Assembly (NCBI RefSeq): GCF_000003815.2
Contig: NC_049992.1
Location: 12,571,432 to 12,619,098 of the forward strand
Length of the DNA: 47,667 nt
Source of the DNA: Branchiostoma floridae
Lineage: Eukaryota; Chordata; Leptocardii; Amphioxiformes; Branchiostomatidae
Direction: 5' to 3'
The notes below the pieces were generated by a model. It worked only from the letters and a program-made list of their open reading frames with translations, had not been told where the DNA came from and did not search any database. A program made the translations under genes and the position numbers. Positions 13,356-25,110 of this stretch are shown one piece after another. Within the stretch, counting starts at the first letter, position 1. Every line of letters begins with the position of its first letter.

Positions 13356-13697
13356 GAAACAGTTCCAGTGAGTGCACCTGTTTGTGTATACAAGAATCTT
13401 CACACCTGATAGGCTCACACCAGGTGGGCCCAGGTAAGACATAAACCATCTGGCTCACCTGGCACAGAAAAGCAGTGTTTAGAACAGGTCACCTCTCCAC
13501 AGGACTTAGAAGGTTGGTAAACATTTACAGGGTCAGCAACAACTTGGTATGCTCCAGTCAACCTTTTCAGCTTATGCTTTTTTTCTTACAACATTGATAT
13601 TGAGAAGGTAGATTATGCAGCCGTGTTTGTTGATCCAGATGCAGCCATGTGCAAATAGTTCCAGAGATTAATCTTGATGAAGGTTATATATCAGATA
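13356..13697. repeat. Direct duplication, copy B (E-box cluster)
   Basis: Second copy of the segment at 11024-11392, in the same orientation about 2.3 kb away. It keeps all four CACCTG/CAGGTG boxes. No open frame is shared by the two copies. Confidence 0.85.
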
Positions 13698-14906
13698 GGT
13701 ACATATGAGTCACAACATTTTTGTACGACAATCACACAATGTTTGTGACCAGGCCTTAACCAAGGATATAGCAAAAAAATAATGTTCCTTTTCCAATAGG
13801 TCCAACCTCCGGTCCACCAAATTTTTTTTAGGTCCGGGGATTTGGACTGGTCCAATAAGACAAAACCGGTTTTGTGCTACTTCATACTGTAAATCTTGAC
13901 ATCTTCACCATGGTTTTATTTTTGCATTTTTGACATGACCTCTACATTGCAAAATCATGACACCTTTAAGATTATTTTTCAAAAACTACTGCACTACAAA
14001 ATTGTTTCAACCATGAACTTAAAACACTGCGAGGAAACCCTTAACCCTCCTGCTCTGAAATCAAATCCACAAGGATGTATGAATTTACAGCAATTTCACC
14101 TTTTCGACAGGCATGTGATTAATACTTACAGCCATTAAGAGACTATACTTCTCTCATCAACCTACTTTCTTATGAAAGTTAAAGTAGGGAAGGCAATTGT
14201 CATATCCTCTACAAAATGTCACTCAAAATATTAATACTAAGGTTTTGGTTCCTTTTGCCTAGTTCAAGATCATCACAACAACTGTTGATGAAAATGCCTT
14301 CATCTCTAAATAGAGTCTAATATCTTCATGATTACATGGCATTCTGTACATTCCAATCATTTACAAAGCAAACAGCATCTGAACCATTAATATACCAATC
14401 AGTTTACCAACCTAATCCTCCTCTGAAGTCTAAAGTAGTTTCACCATACCATTGGCAAATATGCCACAGCATTTAGTTGTCATAGTAGACCTAGTTTCTT
14501 GGTATGCTCTGATGAAATAGAACATGTGTCAAAGTGCAAAAAAAACTCTTTGTTGCTCACCCGATTTGAACTGAAGAATTCTCCATTCAGGTGCTCACAA
14601 AGAGTATTCAGTGAACTGGACATTGGGGATTACACCAAGGAAGCATTTGCTACGTGGATGATGGAAAGGACAAAGAGTAAATTCACTGCGGCTCTGTACA
14701 GATCTAAATTGCTACGTTATTGTGTATCGTAGCATGCCTGTCTGACACAGCAAGTTTGTTACTTGCATGGCCAGAAGCCAGGGTATGCAGGAAATACTTC
14801 AAAATTGCCAAAGCTACTTGGAAAATGATTTTCTTCAATTTTGCTTGAGATCAAGGGCAAGATAAGTACAAAAGAATAATTCAGTTGAAGACTAAGGCCC
14901 AATCTA

Positions 14907-15253
14907 GACACAGTTTTTACCGATATCTGTGGATATGTCGGGAGGGATCTGGAATGTTGGCTGCGGGACACCCATGGCGCTTGCAGTCATAAACAGCTAT
15001 ATAGCCTAATGAGCCCACATTATATGCTAATGAGCCTTCACGAAGTCGGGAGGCATCTACACGCATGCGGAAGTTGTCGGGGACCCCTGCTAAGCTATCA
15101 GGGACCCCTGCTAAGCTATCGGGCGAATGTTCCGGACCTTTGGGGAGAAATTCTGCCGTTATCTTTATGGCAATATTGCAGTTCCATCTAGACGCTGAAA
15201 AAAAGCTGTCGGCGAGAGGCTGTCGGCTCGCAGATATCTGGAAAAACTATGTC
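14907..15253. mobile_element. MITE-like element with terminal inverted repeats
   Basis: Ends are inverted: GACACAGTTTTTACCGATAT on the left and, reverse-complemented, GACATAGTTTTTCCAGATAT on the right, continuing a few bases further. The 347-bp body is more GC-rich than its surroundings and contains a 22-bp tandem duplication (GGGACCCCTGCTAAGCTATC, near 15080-15121). No target duplication is obvious, and there is no coding capacity. Confidence 0.6.
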
Positions 15254-15862
15254 AAGATCATGCCTAAGTAAGAAGAGGGAAGCCAGCTGCAGCTAACAAG
15301 GATTTCCTGCAGTAGTCTTGCATAGTTCTAAAAGTTCTCTGGCTCAATGACTGTGACAGTGTTATTTATTGTTGCCGAAAATCCTCTAAAGTTAAAAAGG
15401 CTCCAGTTGACTTCTAAAAGCTTTCTCCTGGCATGTTGGGGCACTTTTCGGCACTCCCTTTTGTGGACGATGCTTCTCTTCAGTAGCTCTGACACAAAAA
15501 AAACATGTTAACTGTTGTTGTTGGGTATACAGGGTCTTGCTAGACTTGTCGCCAAATGCCGTCCTCTTTGTTTTCGGTCACAGAGGGATTAGAAAACAAA
15601 GTTGCATGCGACCTGAAAATTTGTCATCTTAAAAGTCTGTTTTAAAAGTCCTAAAGCTACCACACACTTTCTAAGAAAACATATCAGGAGTCAGATAACT
15701 GACATTTCCTTTAAACAGGAAACATGGTGTTCTTTTGCACTACTAGATCAGCATTTGTGTTGCTTGCAGTGACAAGTTCTTCTTGAGCCAGGTGTATTTT
15801 CAAGTGGAACATACTGGAGTTAAAAGCTTCTTCCAGTAAAAAACACTCAATTTCTCTTTTGG

Positions 15863-16288
15863 GGTCTACCTAAACACCTCAAATGACCATAATATGCAGT
15901 ATAATATGCAGTGTACATGGGGCAACGACCTTGTGTAGCACTCTGGATACATTGTTTATGCATTTATGTATTCTTAAAAATGCAGCAAGTCCTAAGTATT
16001 TACCAGTTATTTGGAGTTAGTCAGTTTCAAGATCGAAGCAATTTGAGGCTAAAAACACTTAAAGTGTACAAGACTAGTATTAAAGTTGACAATGAAATTG
16101 CTCCAGTCTTGAAACTGCGGGCTATCTCGAAATAACTGGTAAATACTTAGGACTTGCTGCATTTTAAAAAAAATCATAAGTGCATACGCAATGTATGGAG
16201 AGAGCTACATAAGGTTGTTACCCCATGTATACTCCATATTAGAGCCGTTTGAGGTTGTTTGAGGTCATTTGAGGTGTTTAGGAAGACC
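15863..16288. mobile_element. Large palindromic foldback element
   Basis: The two halves are near reverse complements. The outer ends are GGTCTACCTAAACACCTCAA and its complement with one mismatch. Further in, both arms carry the GCAAGTCCTAAGTATTTACC block (plus on the left, complement on the right). The arms are about 200 bp with a short unpaired centre near 16050-16090, so the transcript could form a long hairpin. No target duplication was found. An open frame of 74 codons inside is incidental to the palindrome. Confidence 0.75.
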
Positions 16289-16335
16289 GCTCTTTTGTAA
16301 GTCTGTGAAAGTCAGCATAAATGAGGATTTCTTAC

Positions 16336-19300
16336 CATAGAGTTTGGACACTATGTCTAAAATGGAAAGAATTTCCTTAGTACACAACACTGCAGTTTTT
16401 CAAATTCTTGGAGTTACTTCTGTTACAAAGCAGAGTTTCTAAATTCCTTGAGTGATTTCCTGTTGCTATCCATGGCATGCGTTGTTTTGTACAGTTACTG
16501 TACATTGACTGTCAGCCAAAGAATCCCAGGGCAGGAATTTCTTTTCAATCACTACCCCTCACAGACTATGCTTAAAACCAACAAGGAACAGTGTACAAAA
16601 TGATTATGTTAGACATGTCACCTATGAACCGCAAGCATGTAAAGGATGAAAATGCCAAAGTCCAACCATACAAAATGACAGAGGTAGGTTTACCTTTTTT
16701 CATGTGCAATTTCGCACCTGGTGTTTGAAGTTGTAAATTGTACACATAATGATAATGACAGGATGATTGTAATATGACAAAATAATCTGTTTGACAGCTA
16801 CTTCAGTCACGTTAAAGACCAACCCCGTACTATAAAACCACCCAATAAATTCGGCTAACGTAAACTACTAGAGCTCAATCTTCTGTTGACTGTAGTGGAG
16901 TGCACATCGGGGAAGGCTGGCTGAGACCCCTGACCAACACAAGTTTATTTTCAATTCAATTTTGATATTAGGATACTACATAAGGTATTGAAGTATGATT
17001 ATACATAAAGCTTTACCTAACCCAGAAAATAAAGCAATGAAAATGCTGGCTTGTCTTACTCTAACTCTGAGACATAACTGACAGTTACAATTGTACAGTC
17101 TACATAGCCCCTGTTGGTACACTTACAAATAGACACCACATTATTAGCCATATTAGACACATAAATATCAGAGCTAATTCAGTTATAAGGAAGATTTTCA
17201 AGTTGCAATTATGTGTTGTAGATACCAAAAGACACTTTGATACAAAGTTGGCAAAGCAGAGTTGAAAGTTTCAATTTGAACACAAGGTTGGTTTCCCAAT
17301 ATTTGAAAGTCACTGTTATTAGGACCTCGATTATGTAACTTTGTTACAACTATCTGGATCATTCTGCAGGGTTTGATAGTGTTTCCTTGAAAACCAGTAG
17401 AGAAAAATATTTGAATTTTTGACCAGTATTTTATGCTAATCTGTCCCTGCCTTTGTTTCCAGCGTGTAGACAGTCTGGGATGTTAATTAGTTTATGTATT
17501 TATAGGGGTCAATTCACCCCTCTAGCTGCTGGGATGGTCACAGTAGGGAGTACTTCCTTAGTGCTTTACCCAGGGCACACCTGCATGGTCTTTAAGTGTC
17601 TGTGTAAGGTCCACTGTTGCTTAATTTTGTTGGCCGAGATTCTATTCACTGCACATCTAATTACTAGTAGACTAAGTCCTGAAAGGAAGGGAATAACAAC
17701 TTTATCTGAACATGCATTTTACTTCTTCCTTTCATATTTTACGTTCATCTACCATGAATTTTTCACCTTCTTTGCCTGTTGAATGAAAAACTTAATACAG
17801 TAATCTGTAGTGCTCAACATTTGTCTGATCAAGCCCTGATAAATAACAGCAAATCTTACCTCTGGTGTAGCTGATCAAAGCAGATGTACTGAGTTTCAAA
17901 GAAATGAAGTACTGAAGCAGACTTCCACACAAATCTCCAGCACTCTTCCTGTGCCTGTCAGTATCAAACATGCGCCAAAGGCTAAGATATGTCCTTACAG
18001 GACTGCAGATGATATACAATCCAAACATAAACCCGCCCTAAGCTTAACCTCCAACACCTGGATCAGCTCCGAACATGACACACTCCCTGCCTGTCAAAGG
18101 GACAGGACAAAGGGAGCAGTGCTCCTACACTTGCTCAGGGAATTAGCAGGACTATACCCAATTGACCTCTCAAACCTTGGTCCATTAGGGCTGTGGATGC
18201 AATTGTTTCCCTCACAGTGGCTGGACCCACTCTTTTGTACACACCTTTTCTTGCCTGATCTGCTATAGTGTAAATACAGCGTCCTTGGCAGGGGATTACA
18301 TTTTGTGTAAGACACAAAGACGGGTGAAGATTTAGCTAAGGAGACTTTAGCAGATCTAGATGAGGGTCTGTTTGGCTCTTTTCTGTATGGTGTATGCAGT
18401 CTATTTCAATCACCCATAATACGTAAGGAAAGTTATGTTATTCTCGTAATTTGCTGCCAGATGACCAAATTTTGCGTAATTGCCTTCTTTTATTGTATTG
18501 TAACACGTAAGGGGTTCTTCTGAATTCAGCGTTGATTTGCCCCCCCCCCCCATGCAGACCCTCCAAGATGTCATCTTGGTTGCAGCTCTGCAAGCATACA
18601 GAAATTGTGAGCCAGTCTGAGAGCAAAGCAAAAGCCATAATGCTCTGACACTTTTTCAATCATTTGACAAAAGATATTCTAGCAAATACCTAAAATCAAA
18701 GAGAGCGATTCTAACTCCCATAAAGAATGGTATTCATTTGTTTACTCTAGCCTCATGCGGTTGACAGTCTAAGCCATCTCTTGCAGTGTGGAGGCATGTT
18801 TCATGATCCTACAGCATCTTATCCAATGATCCCACATCAAACAACGTATCCATCACTTCAGTTTCTCCGGATGGCTGCTTGCTCATTGGCTGAGCACTTT
18901 GGCTCTGTAACTTATAGCTTATGTTATTAGTTTTCAAAACCCACTTGTGCTCGATATAGATGTATAATCCAACAAAGTTCCAAGAGTCCTTAAAAGCTTA
19001 GAAGGCACGATACTTTGCCACCAGGATTAGCATAATGTCATTTTTTTTTCTGGCATTTCTACTATCTAATATTTCTTTGTCTCTATAGATACCAAGGAAG
19101 CTACCCAAAAGTTCTGTTAAACATGAATGGATACACAATGAATGGTCATGTTTTGACAGCCCTACATTCCAACACCCCTATGTTACTAGGGTTTAAGGGT
19201 AAGGGGGTTGTTGCCAAGGGGTGTCAGAGCATAGGGGTGTAACAGTCCTACCTTCAATCACAACAAGTGTCTTCTACCTTCTTACACCAAACTTAACATA

Positions 19301-22300
19301 TGGGCATAATAACGACAGGGTGTTTGTACATACTAGGGAAGTTAGAACATACTTGGGCTGTCCCAAGTACTTTAGGACAATGCAATATAATGGCATGCTA
19401 TATTTTATGTTTGTGAAATAACACGACCTGTACCTAGCTCCTTGAGGCCAGAATGCACAATAAAGATCTTTCATCATTTAAGTACAAGAAAGCACTTACA
19501 TATACTTGGAAGCTGGCAACTGCTGTGAGTGAGTTCTGCCTGTGACTGGATGTTTTGAACCAAGACCTGTCAACAGTTCCTTTCAAATGTCCAAGCTGTC
19601 AACCTGTTGGTGAACAAGGTTGGCCTTTTGTCTGCCCTTTCTTCTAAGCAAACGTCACCTTTAAAACACTTGTCAAGGAAACAGACACCTAGCTGCAAGG
19701 TGATCTTTCCACTAAATCCTGAGACGACCTGTAGTAAACCTGCTGATAACACATGCCTGATGTGCAGATGCTCACTGAACCTTGCTAACTTGGTTGAAAG
19801 CCTTCAGTAGCGATGACAGCATCTATGTGTACTTACAGCATATCGTCCTTGGCTTATACAGCCTGCACTTATAAGTCTTAGTACAGAATTACTGTGTTAA
19901 AACACATTGCAGTTGACTGATTGATGCATAATTAATGTTTTGAAAATACAGACTATAGAAACATTCTACAAGTGCATTTCCCATACCTGATTTGCTATCA
20001 AGATGATGATGTGTTTGATTATGCCAACATCAATAAATATCTTTCAAACATACAACAGTAGTTTATAGTATCATTTTCCCAGAAAAAGTGACATCCAACT
20101 TTCCACCAGACATCTTGGATATACACTCAGGTATTTTGCTTTGGCTGCATCGACACTTACCTATATAAAAAGAGGAAGGTGGAAGTTACAGTGAAAGTCC
20201 TTAGGACATACTTCAGTGCCAGCTGCTGCGAGAGTCGTGCTGACCGAGGGGCTTTGAGAACACTTGAAGAAAGTTGGAGATTGTTATTCAAATAGCGACA
20301 CACACGCCAGCAGGCTTCACCTTGGTGACCTGTAGAGACGGAAAGGTTATTTCTGAAAAACCCCACCTGTGGTGTAACTATTTCTGTATTAGTTCTTAAA
20401 TAATCCTAAGCATAAGGCTTCTTAGGTATGGACTAATCATGTAGGAATGTAGACTATTGAGTATGGAAACAAACAATTTAAGAGAAGAACTTAAGTTAGA
20501 TGTACTGAAAGTAAAAGTAGAGTTAGAAAAATTTTACTACTTCAAGTTATTCAATGCACATGACGTGACCATGATGACAGACTATATTATTAATCACATT
20601 TTGTTGAAACTATAACTTTTACTGTAACTCTTTACGTAGGTAAGTGTCGATGCTCCTCATTGACAAGTTTTCAATGTTCCTATTTGTCAATTTTCCCAAA
20701 TTTACGTAAATACATTATGCAGCATATTCTATTCCTGCCATAGCATTTGTCAAAATAGGGCATACATTTACAAACATGAAAACACCAGCAGTTCTATAAG
20801 ACAGTCAATTGTCACTATACACAGCAATACAGTGTAAATAGAATCAAAATGTCCTAGCTATTTAAAGTAATGCTTATCAATCTTCAAGTCCATAGACATC
20901 AATTACATACCAACAGTGATGATTGAAACCTTTTATAGGCTCCCTACTCCCAAAAAAAGCACATCAGCCTACCTTTAACGACAGCGTAACTCAAGACGGC
21001 ATGTTCTCCGGCATCCAAACTTAAATACCGTCACAACGCAAACACTGACAAGCCAGCCTCTGTACGTTATACCTGTTTGTCTTTAACAAGCCGCCTAATC
21101 CTGGAAGTTAAGGAGCGCAGCATTGAGAGAGCGCACACTGTAGACACCAGTACTCTGGCACCCAAGCATTGGAACAAGGTGGGCAGCCTGTCATCCATGG
21201 CAGGTTACCAAAGAGAGAAGGCTAACCTGATTATGTAGAATGGCAGGGGCTCCCTTTACCCAAGAGGACAGGGCAAACATTGCAAGACTTGGTAGTTATG
21301 CCACTGACAGCTACAAGTGACATTCAACAAAAGATAGGATTTTGCTACCAATTTGTAATCATGATTTTTAAAAGTAACTCTCTGCTTTAAGATTGTTCTT
21401 GAATATTTGTGTGGCAAAAGCAACACACAAAAATTGTGTCTATGGGTAAAACTTTTGCCATGACACTGGCCCTTAGGCAACAAAGGAACCGGGTGCTGAA
21501 CTTCACAAGCCAGGCTACCAACTTTAGAGTAAATGATACTAGTACTACATGATGTAAACACAAAAACGGCATATCCAAAAGCATCAGGGGTTTACAAATA
21601 GTAACGTTCACGATTATAATTATGAATTCAGAGAAGACATGTAGAAATTTTACCTGAAGTTGCTGACATGTAGTTCAGAGGTGCCTTTGCTCTCAAGATT
21701 AATATCCTTTCACTGAATACACCATGAAAGCACGAGTGACCAGCTCTATTCACGGTTGATGTTGCATCACTAACACCACGCTCACCCAAAAGACCTCCAT
21801 TGTACAGTAGCGGAAGAATTCATCTTTGAACCCTACAATGGCCTGAATGCTGTTAAGTGCAACCATATTGACATTGGTGTACGTTGATTTTTTGTTCCAC
21901 TGTTTGTTAAGCTTAGGAGAGACTTTAGACCCCGAGGCAAAGTTTTAAGCTACTGTGGCTGATAAAGGAGGCTAGAATAAACATGCCGACTTGCTGAACA
22001 TAGCCGTTAGTGGCAGAAAACATGTCGAGCACCTACTGATATTTGACACAAACAGAACAAAACTTCAGGCCAAAATGATGAAAACAAAAGGTAGTTCTAT
22101 CAGTAAAGTAGGTTGTTTTATCGTGTGTGTGTTAACAGCGCCCTCTTCTGGACAACATGTGTTTCTGCATACCTTGGCGGTGGTATACCTGGATCAACCA
22201 CAACACTATGGAAGAAAGAACAAACAGATAAATGGGTTTATGTTATTGAGATATCACTGTTTAAAAGATAAATTTCCTTACAAGATACTGTTACTTGTAT

Positions 22301-23223
22301 GGGCGGTGGCATTTGTTAACTTATGTTAAAAATTGCCACTTATTACTATATACATTAGACATGTGTAAATATTCATGGTTTTTCAGTGTTTGCTGCTTTC
22401 CTGGTAACCTGACAAACTTAAAAAACACTGTGAAAATGCTTCCTCTGTCTTCTGACCACCTACCCCCTTGTTTTAACTCTGAAACCTAAAAACCATGGCA
22501 CTACAAACACTTTCCCTATATATACCAAGAAATTAAATCCCATTAATTTAAAGGCATTTATAACTACAATGTACCTAACATCACAGTGGTCCTAAATGCA
22601 AATCATGAAACCATTTTCATCTAGAAGAATAGTACTATCAAACTTCAAAGTTACTGCACTCAGGTATAGAGAACACATGAACATATATAAATCTATTGTT
22701 TGTGCTTTCATTGGTAGTAATGGTACAATAACAGTACAGTTACACATTCAACTGGGTTTTAGTACCTTCATAAGCATGGCTTAAAATGGAACCACAGAGT
22801 GTTATCAAAATAAATATAGTACAGAATACAATATCATGTTAGATAAGCACCTGAGTGCAACAACTTGTGGAATTGGCCTTGGACCAAAGAAAACTACAAT
22901 ATAACTTACCATAGCAAGAAACTTGACCTGTTATACAAAACTATTGTTTAGTTGTCAAAGGGAGTGTGCTAGAAAGCAAAGAGAATGCAATGCAAGACCT
23001 GGATGCAGAAATCAACCTGCAAGCTGTTAAAAAAAATACTAACCTTTTCCAAACTTCTTCGTGCTTTCCTCGGACCTCTCGCACAGTGACTTTGGAAGCT
23101 GCCAGGGTCTTCAAGGTGTGATGTTGGTCTCCTTGTATTACCCTTCCCCTCCGTCTTGGAACCCCCGCGGTGACTTCTCACAGATGACTGACGTCTTTGC
23201 GCCGTCCTTTCACCGCGCTTCAT
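16336..23223 (-). CDS. Unidentified multi-exon gene (exons 1-7, tentative)
   Basis: Seven - strand exons chain with matching phase: 23044-23223 (ATG start, 60 codons), 22910-22927 (18 nt), 21654-21706, 20973-21019, 20161-20329, 17860-18002 and 16336-16356 (21 nt). Together they give about 210 residues. The start is very basic (MKRGERTAQRR). The middle carries GEHAVLSYAVVKG, and later parts include LSLWRMFDTDRHRKS. The strongest evidence is the pair at 20161-20329 and 17860-18002. Both are fully open, have good acceptors and GTAAG donors, and share phase 2 at their junction. Exon 1 lies in CpG-rich DNA, with a short out-of-frame upstream ATG at 23228-23230. I recognise no domain, and no stop codon was reached in this chain. 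The 18-nt and 21-nt exons and the GTTAGT donor of exon 1 are the weakest points. Confidence 0.42.
17860..18002 (-). CDS. Internal exon of the unidentified gene
   Basis: The stretch lies between an acceptor ending CTGCAG and the donor GTAAGATT. It has 143 bases, open for 47 codons from PVRTYLSLWRMFD to LISYTR, entering in phase 2 and leaving in phase 1. The composition (charged and leucine-rich, helical-looking) is protein-like. It is followed by the 21-nt exon at 16336-16356, which keeps phase. Confidence 0.48.
18540..18551. repeat. Poly-C tract
   Basis: Twelve consecutive C residues in intronic or intergenic DNA. A similar C run lies at about 40266-40276. Confidence 0.85.
20161..20329 (-). 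CDS. Best-supported internal exon of the unidentified gene
   Basis: The acceptor TCTCTACAG and the donor GTAAGTGT bound a 169-base stretch that is open in only one frame. It enters with two bases of a split codon, covers 55 codons (starting HQGEACWRVCRYL, ending STFLFLY) and leaves with AG. The next exon, 17860-18002, begins with the single base needed. The C-terminal part is hydrophobic, but too short and mixed to call a membrane segment. Confidence 0.5.
22136..22151 (-). promoter_or_regulatory. CTCF-like motif
   Basis: The - strand reads CCAGAAGAGGGCGCTG, one mismatch from the bilaterian CTCF core CCASYAGRKGGCRS. It lies in an intron of the tentative - strand gene, about 1 kb inside its first exon. 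A motif match alone is weak evidence. Confidence 0.25.
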
Positions 23224-23330
23224 CGCTCATGAATGGGTGTTACTAATCCAATCATCTAACGGAAACAGAAGGCGACTCCGTTAGAGGAAAGGTAATACAC
23301 GCCGCGGGAAATTTGATTAACTCTTCTTAA
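23224..23330 (-). promoter_or_regulatory. Possible CpG-rich promoter of the - strand gene
   Basis: Sequence just upstream of the 23223 ATG is locally CpG-rich (for example the CGCCGCGGG block near 23300), in contrast to the AT-rich flanks. No TATA box is evident. The call depends on the gene model being right. Confidence 0.25.
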
Positions 23331-24044
23331 CACCTGAGTGGTTTCAACAATGACACTCAAGTGCAACTTGGCGGCACGGTGGGCAACTGACATGCCTTGA
23401 GGTTAAATAGTTTAACGATCTTTCCGGTCTTAAAATGCTGAAGGAGAAAGAAATGGAAATACTTGTAATGCACCTAGAAACAGACAAAATGAGATTGCCA
23501 TACTCTCTGGTAAATAGAATAAGCTTAAGAAATTGTGTAGCAATGTTGTGCAATGGCTTGAGACCAGAACATACTTGTCTGGAAAACTGTACTCAGAAAC
23601 AATTGACAAATGCCACTATAACAGAACTCTTTTTGATTGACCTAAACACATGTGACGTTACATATAAATAGACAGAGTATTTCTCCTTTTGTAGCACATG
23701 TTTACTCTTTACAATGCAGGTATGTATGTATGAAAATAGAGCTCTTCACAAAATTTCATAAATTATCATGGGCTTCAAACTATAGTTCCTTTTATATATC
23801 ATGTCCCCTTGACTATTTTCATATGATTTTGGAACTCTGTAAGAGTAACTAAATCACAGTAATTCATACTGGTATGCTGCATGTTCGGTCCTATTAATAT
23901 CATAGGTAAAATTTACATAAATTTAATAAAGTATAGCAACACAACTTAACGTACATTCACAAAACTATGAACGATTATCATCTCATCAAATTTTGAAAAA
24001 ATAACAAATCCACCATGTTGGTCAAGTTACAAGGAACATCTAAC

Positions 24045-24433
24045 GGGTGCCTTTTAAGCATTTGCATGAACCCTATGAGATTCGTACGATTACTACAAAC
24101 ATTATGTGATACGCACAAATCACTATGCGAAAACGCACAAACCTTATGAAAATCACACAAATCACTGTGCATGCGTGAACGTACAAACCTTATGTGAATG
24201 ACGTAATATAACGTGACCCGGCGGTGGTCAGCCGGTTTCACATAAGGTTTGTGCAAATCACATAAGGTTTGTGTGTGTCACATAGTGATTCATGTGAATC
24301 AATAAGGTTCGTACATTTTCGCAGTGATTCGTGTGATTTTCATAGGGTTCGTGCGTTTTCGCATAGTGATTCGTGCGTATCACATAATATTTGTACGAAT
24401 CTCATAGGGTTGTGTGCAAATGCTTAGGCACCC
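24045..24433. mobile_element. Foldback element built of ~20-bp repeat units
   Basis: Terminal inverted repeats GGGTGCC/GGCACCC, followed by AAGCATTTGCA on both sides, bound two arms that are largely reverse complements. Each arm is a tandem run of ~20-bp variants of a unit resembling TCACATAAGGTTTGTG or TCGCATAGTGATTCGTG, about 7-9 units per arm. The two unit flavours tend to alternate. The centre (about 24200-24236) is unique and CpG-rich. No coding capacity and no clear target duplication are visible. Confidence 0.8.
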
Positions 24434-25110
24434 CTGTCTCAGATAAAGTAAAAATTGAAGCCAGATAATGATAATTATAATTTATTCCAGATGAAATGCC
24501 GCCATATTTGTTGCCAAACGACCCTGCTGCAAAAAAAATCGTCCCAAACTGAGTAAAACTTTCTGAACTGAAACTTCACGTAACAATTACTCCACGGCTC
24601 AGACTATGGAGATCTAATCCTACTGTAGCAATTTCTAAGCGTTTAAAAGACTTACTTACAGGGAAAAGTCAATAAATTTGGCAGCAAACACGTCGGGTGT
24701 GTTTGAGTTTGGCAGTTGACCGTGTCCAACACAGACAATTGTTCTTTCTTCTCGGCCCTCAAACAGCCGGAGAGGCAAACGTGACGATCAGGTGGTCCAG
24801 CTAAGATCCTAATAACATTCTAAAACTAATCATGGCACACAAAATACCGCCATCACCAATTTAGACAAGTGCAAAACAAATGAATAAACATCGTTAAATG
24901 TTTACAAACCATCGTCTGCAATTTTTGTATCGACCGCCAGCTGAACCACTGCGCAGACGTTCTGCGCAGGGAGCGACCAATGCTGGAACAGGGGCGACCG
25001 TTTGTTAGAAGGTGGCGGTGGACAAGTGCGTTAAATTTTGTTTTTGTAAAAAAAAAAAAAAAAGAAGAACTTAACTGGTAAGACACCATACTCTGCATTA
25101 TGTGCCAAAA
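24434..25110. other. No gene seen; CpG-rich palindrome near 24950
   Basis: Sequence between the foldback element and the right inverted-repeat arm. It holds a near-palindrome TGCGCAGACGTTCTGCGCA (24950-24968) in a short CpG-rich patch and a 16-A run near 25050. The 87-codon - strand frame here is not convincing. Confidence 0.5.

Noticed and set aside
21000-21238. + strand open frame opposite proposed exon 20973-21019
   Set aside because: It lacks an early ATG and a recognisable peptide. It is noted because it weakens confidence in the - strand exon there.
23435-23671. 78-codon + strand ORF just beyond the - strand promoter
   Set aside because: A start codon and charged beginning are present, but nothing is recognised and no splice or conservation evidence is available.
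24045-24433. CRISPR array
   Set aside because: The ~20-bp units are contiguous variants without unique spacers, arranged as an inverted pair in a eukaryotic genome.
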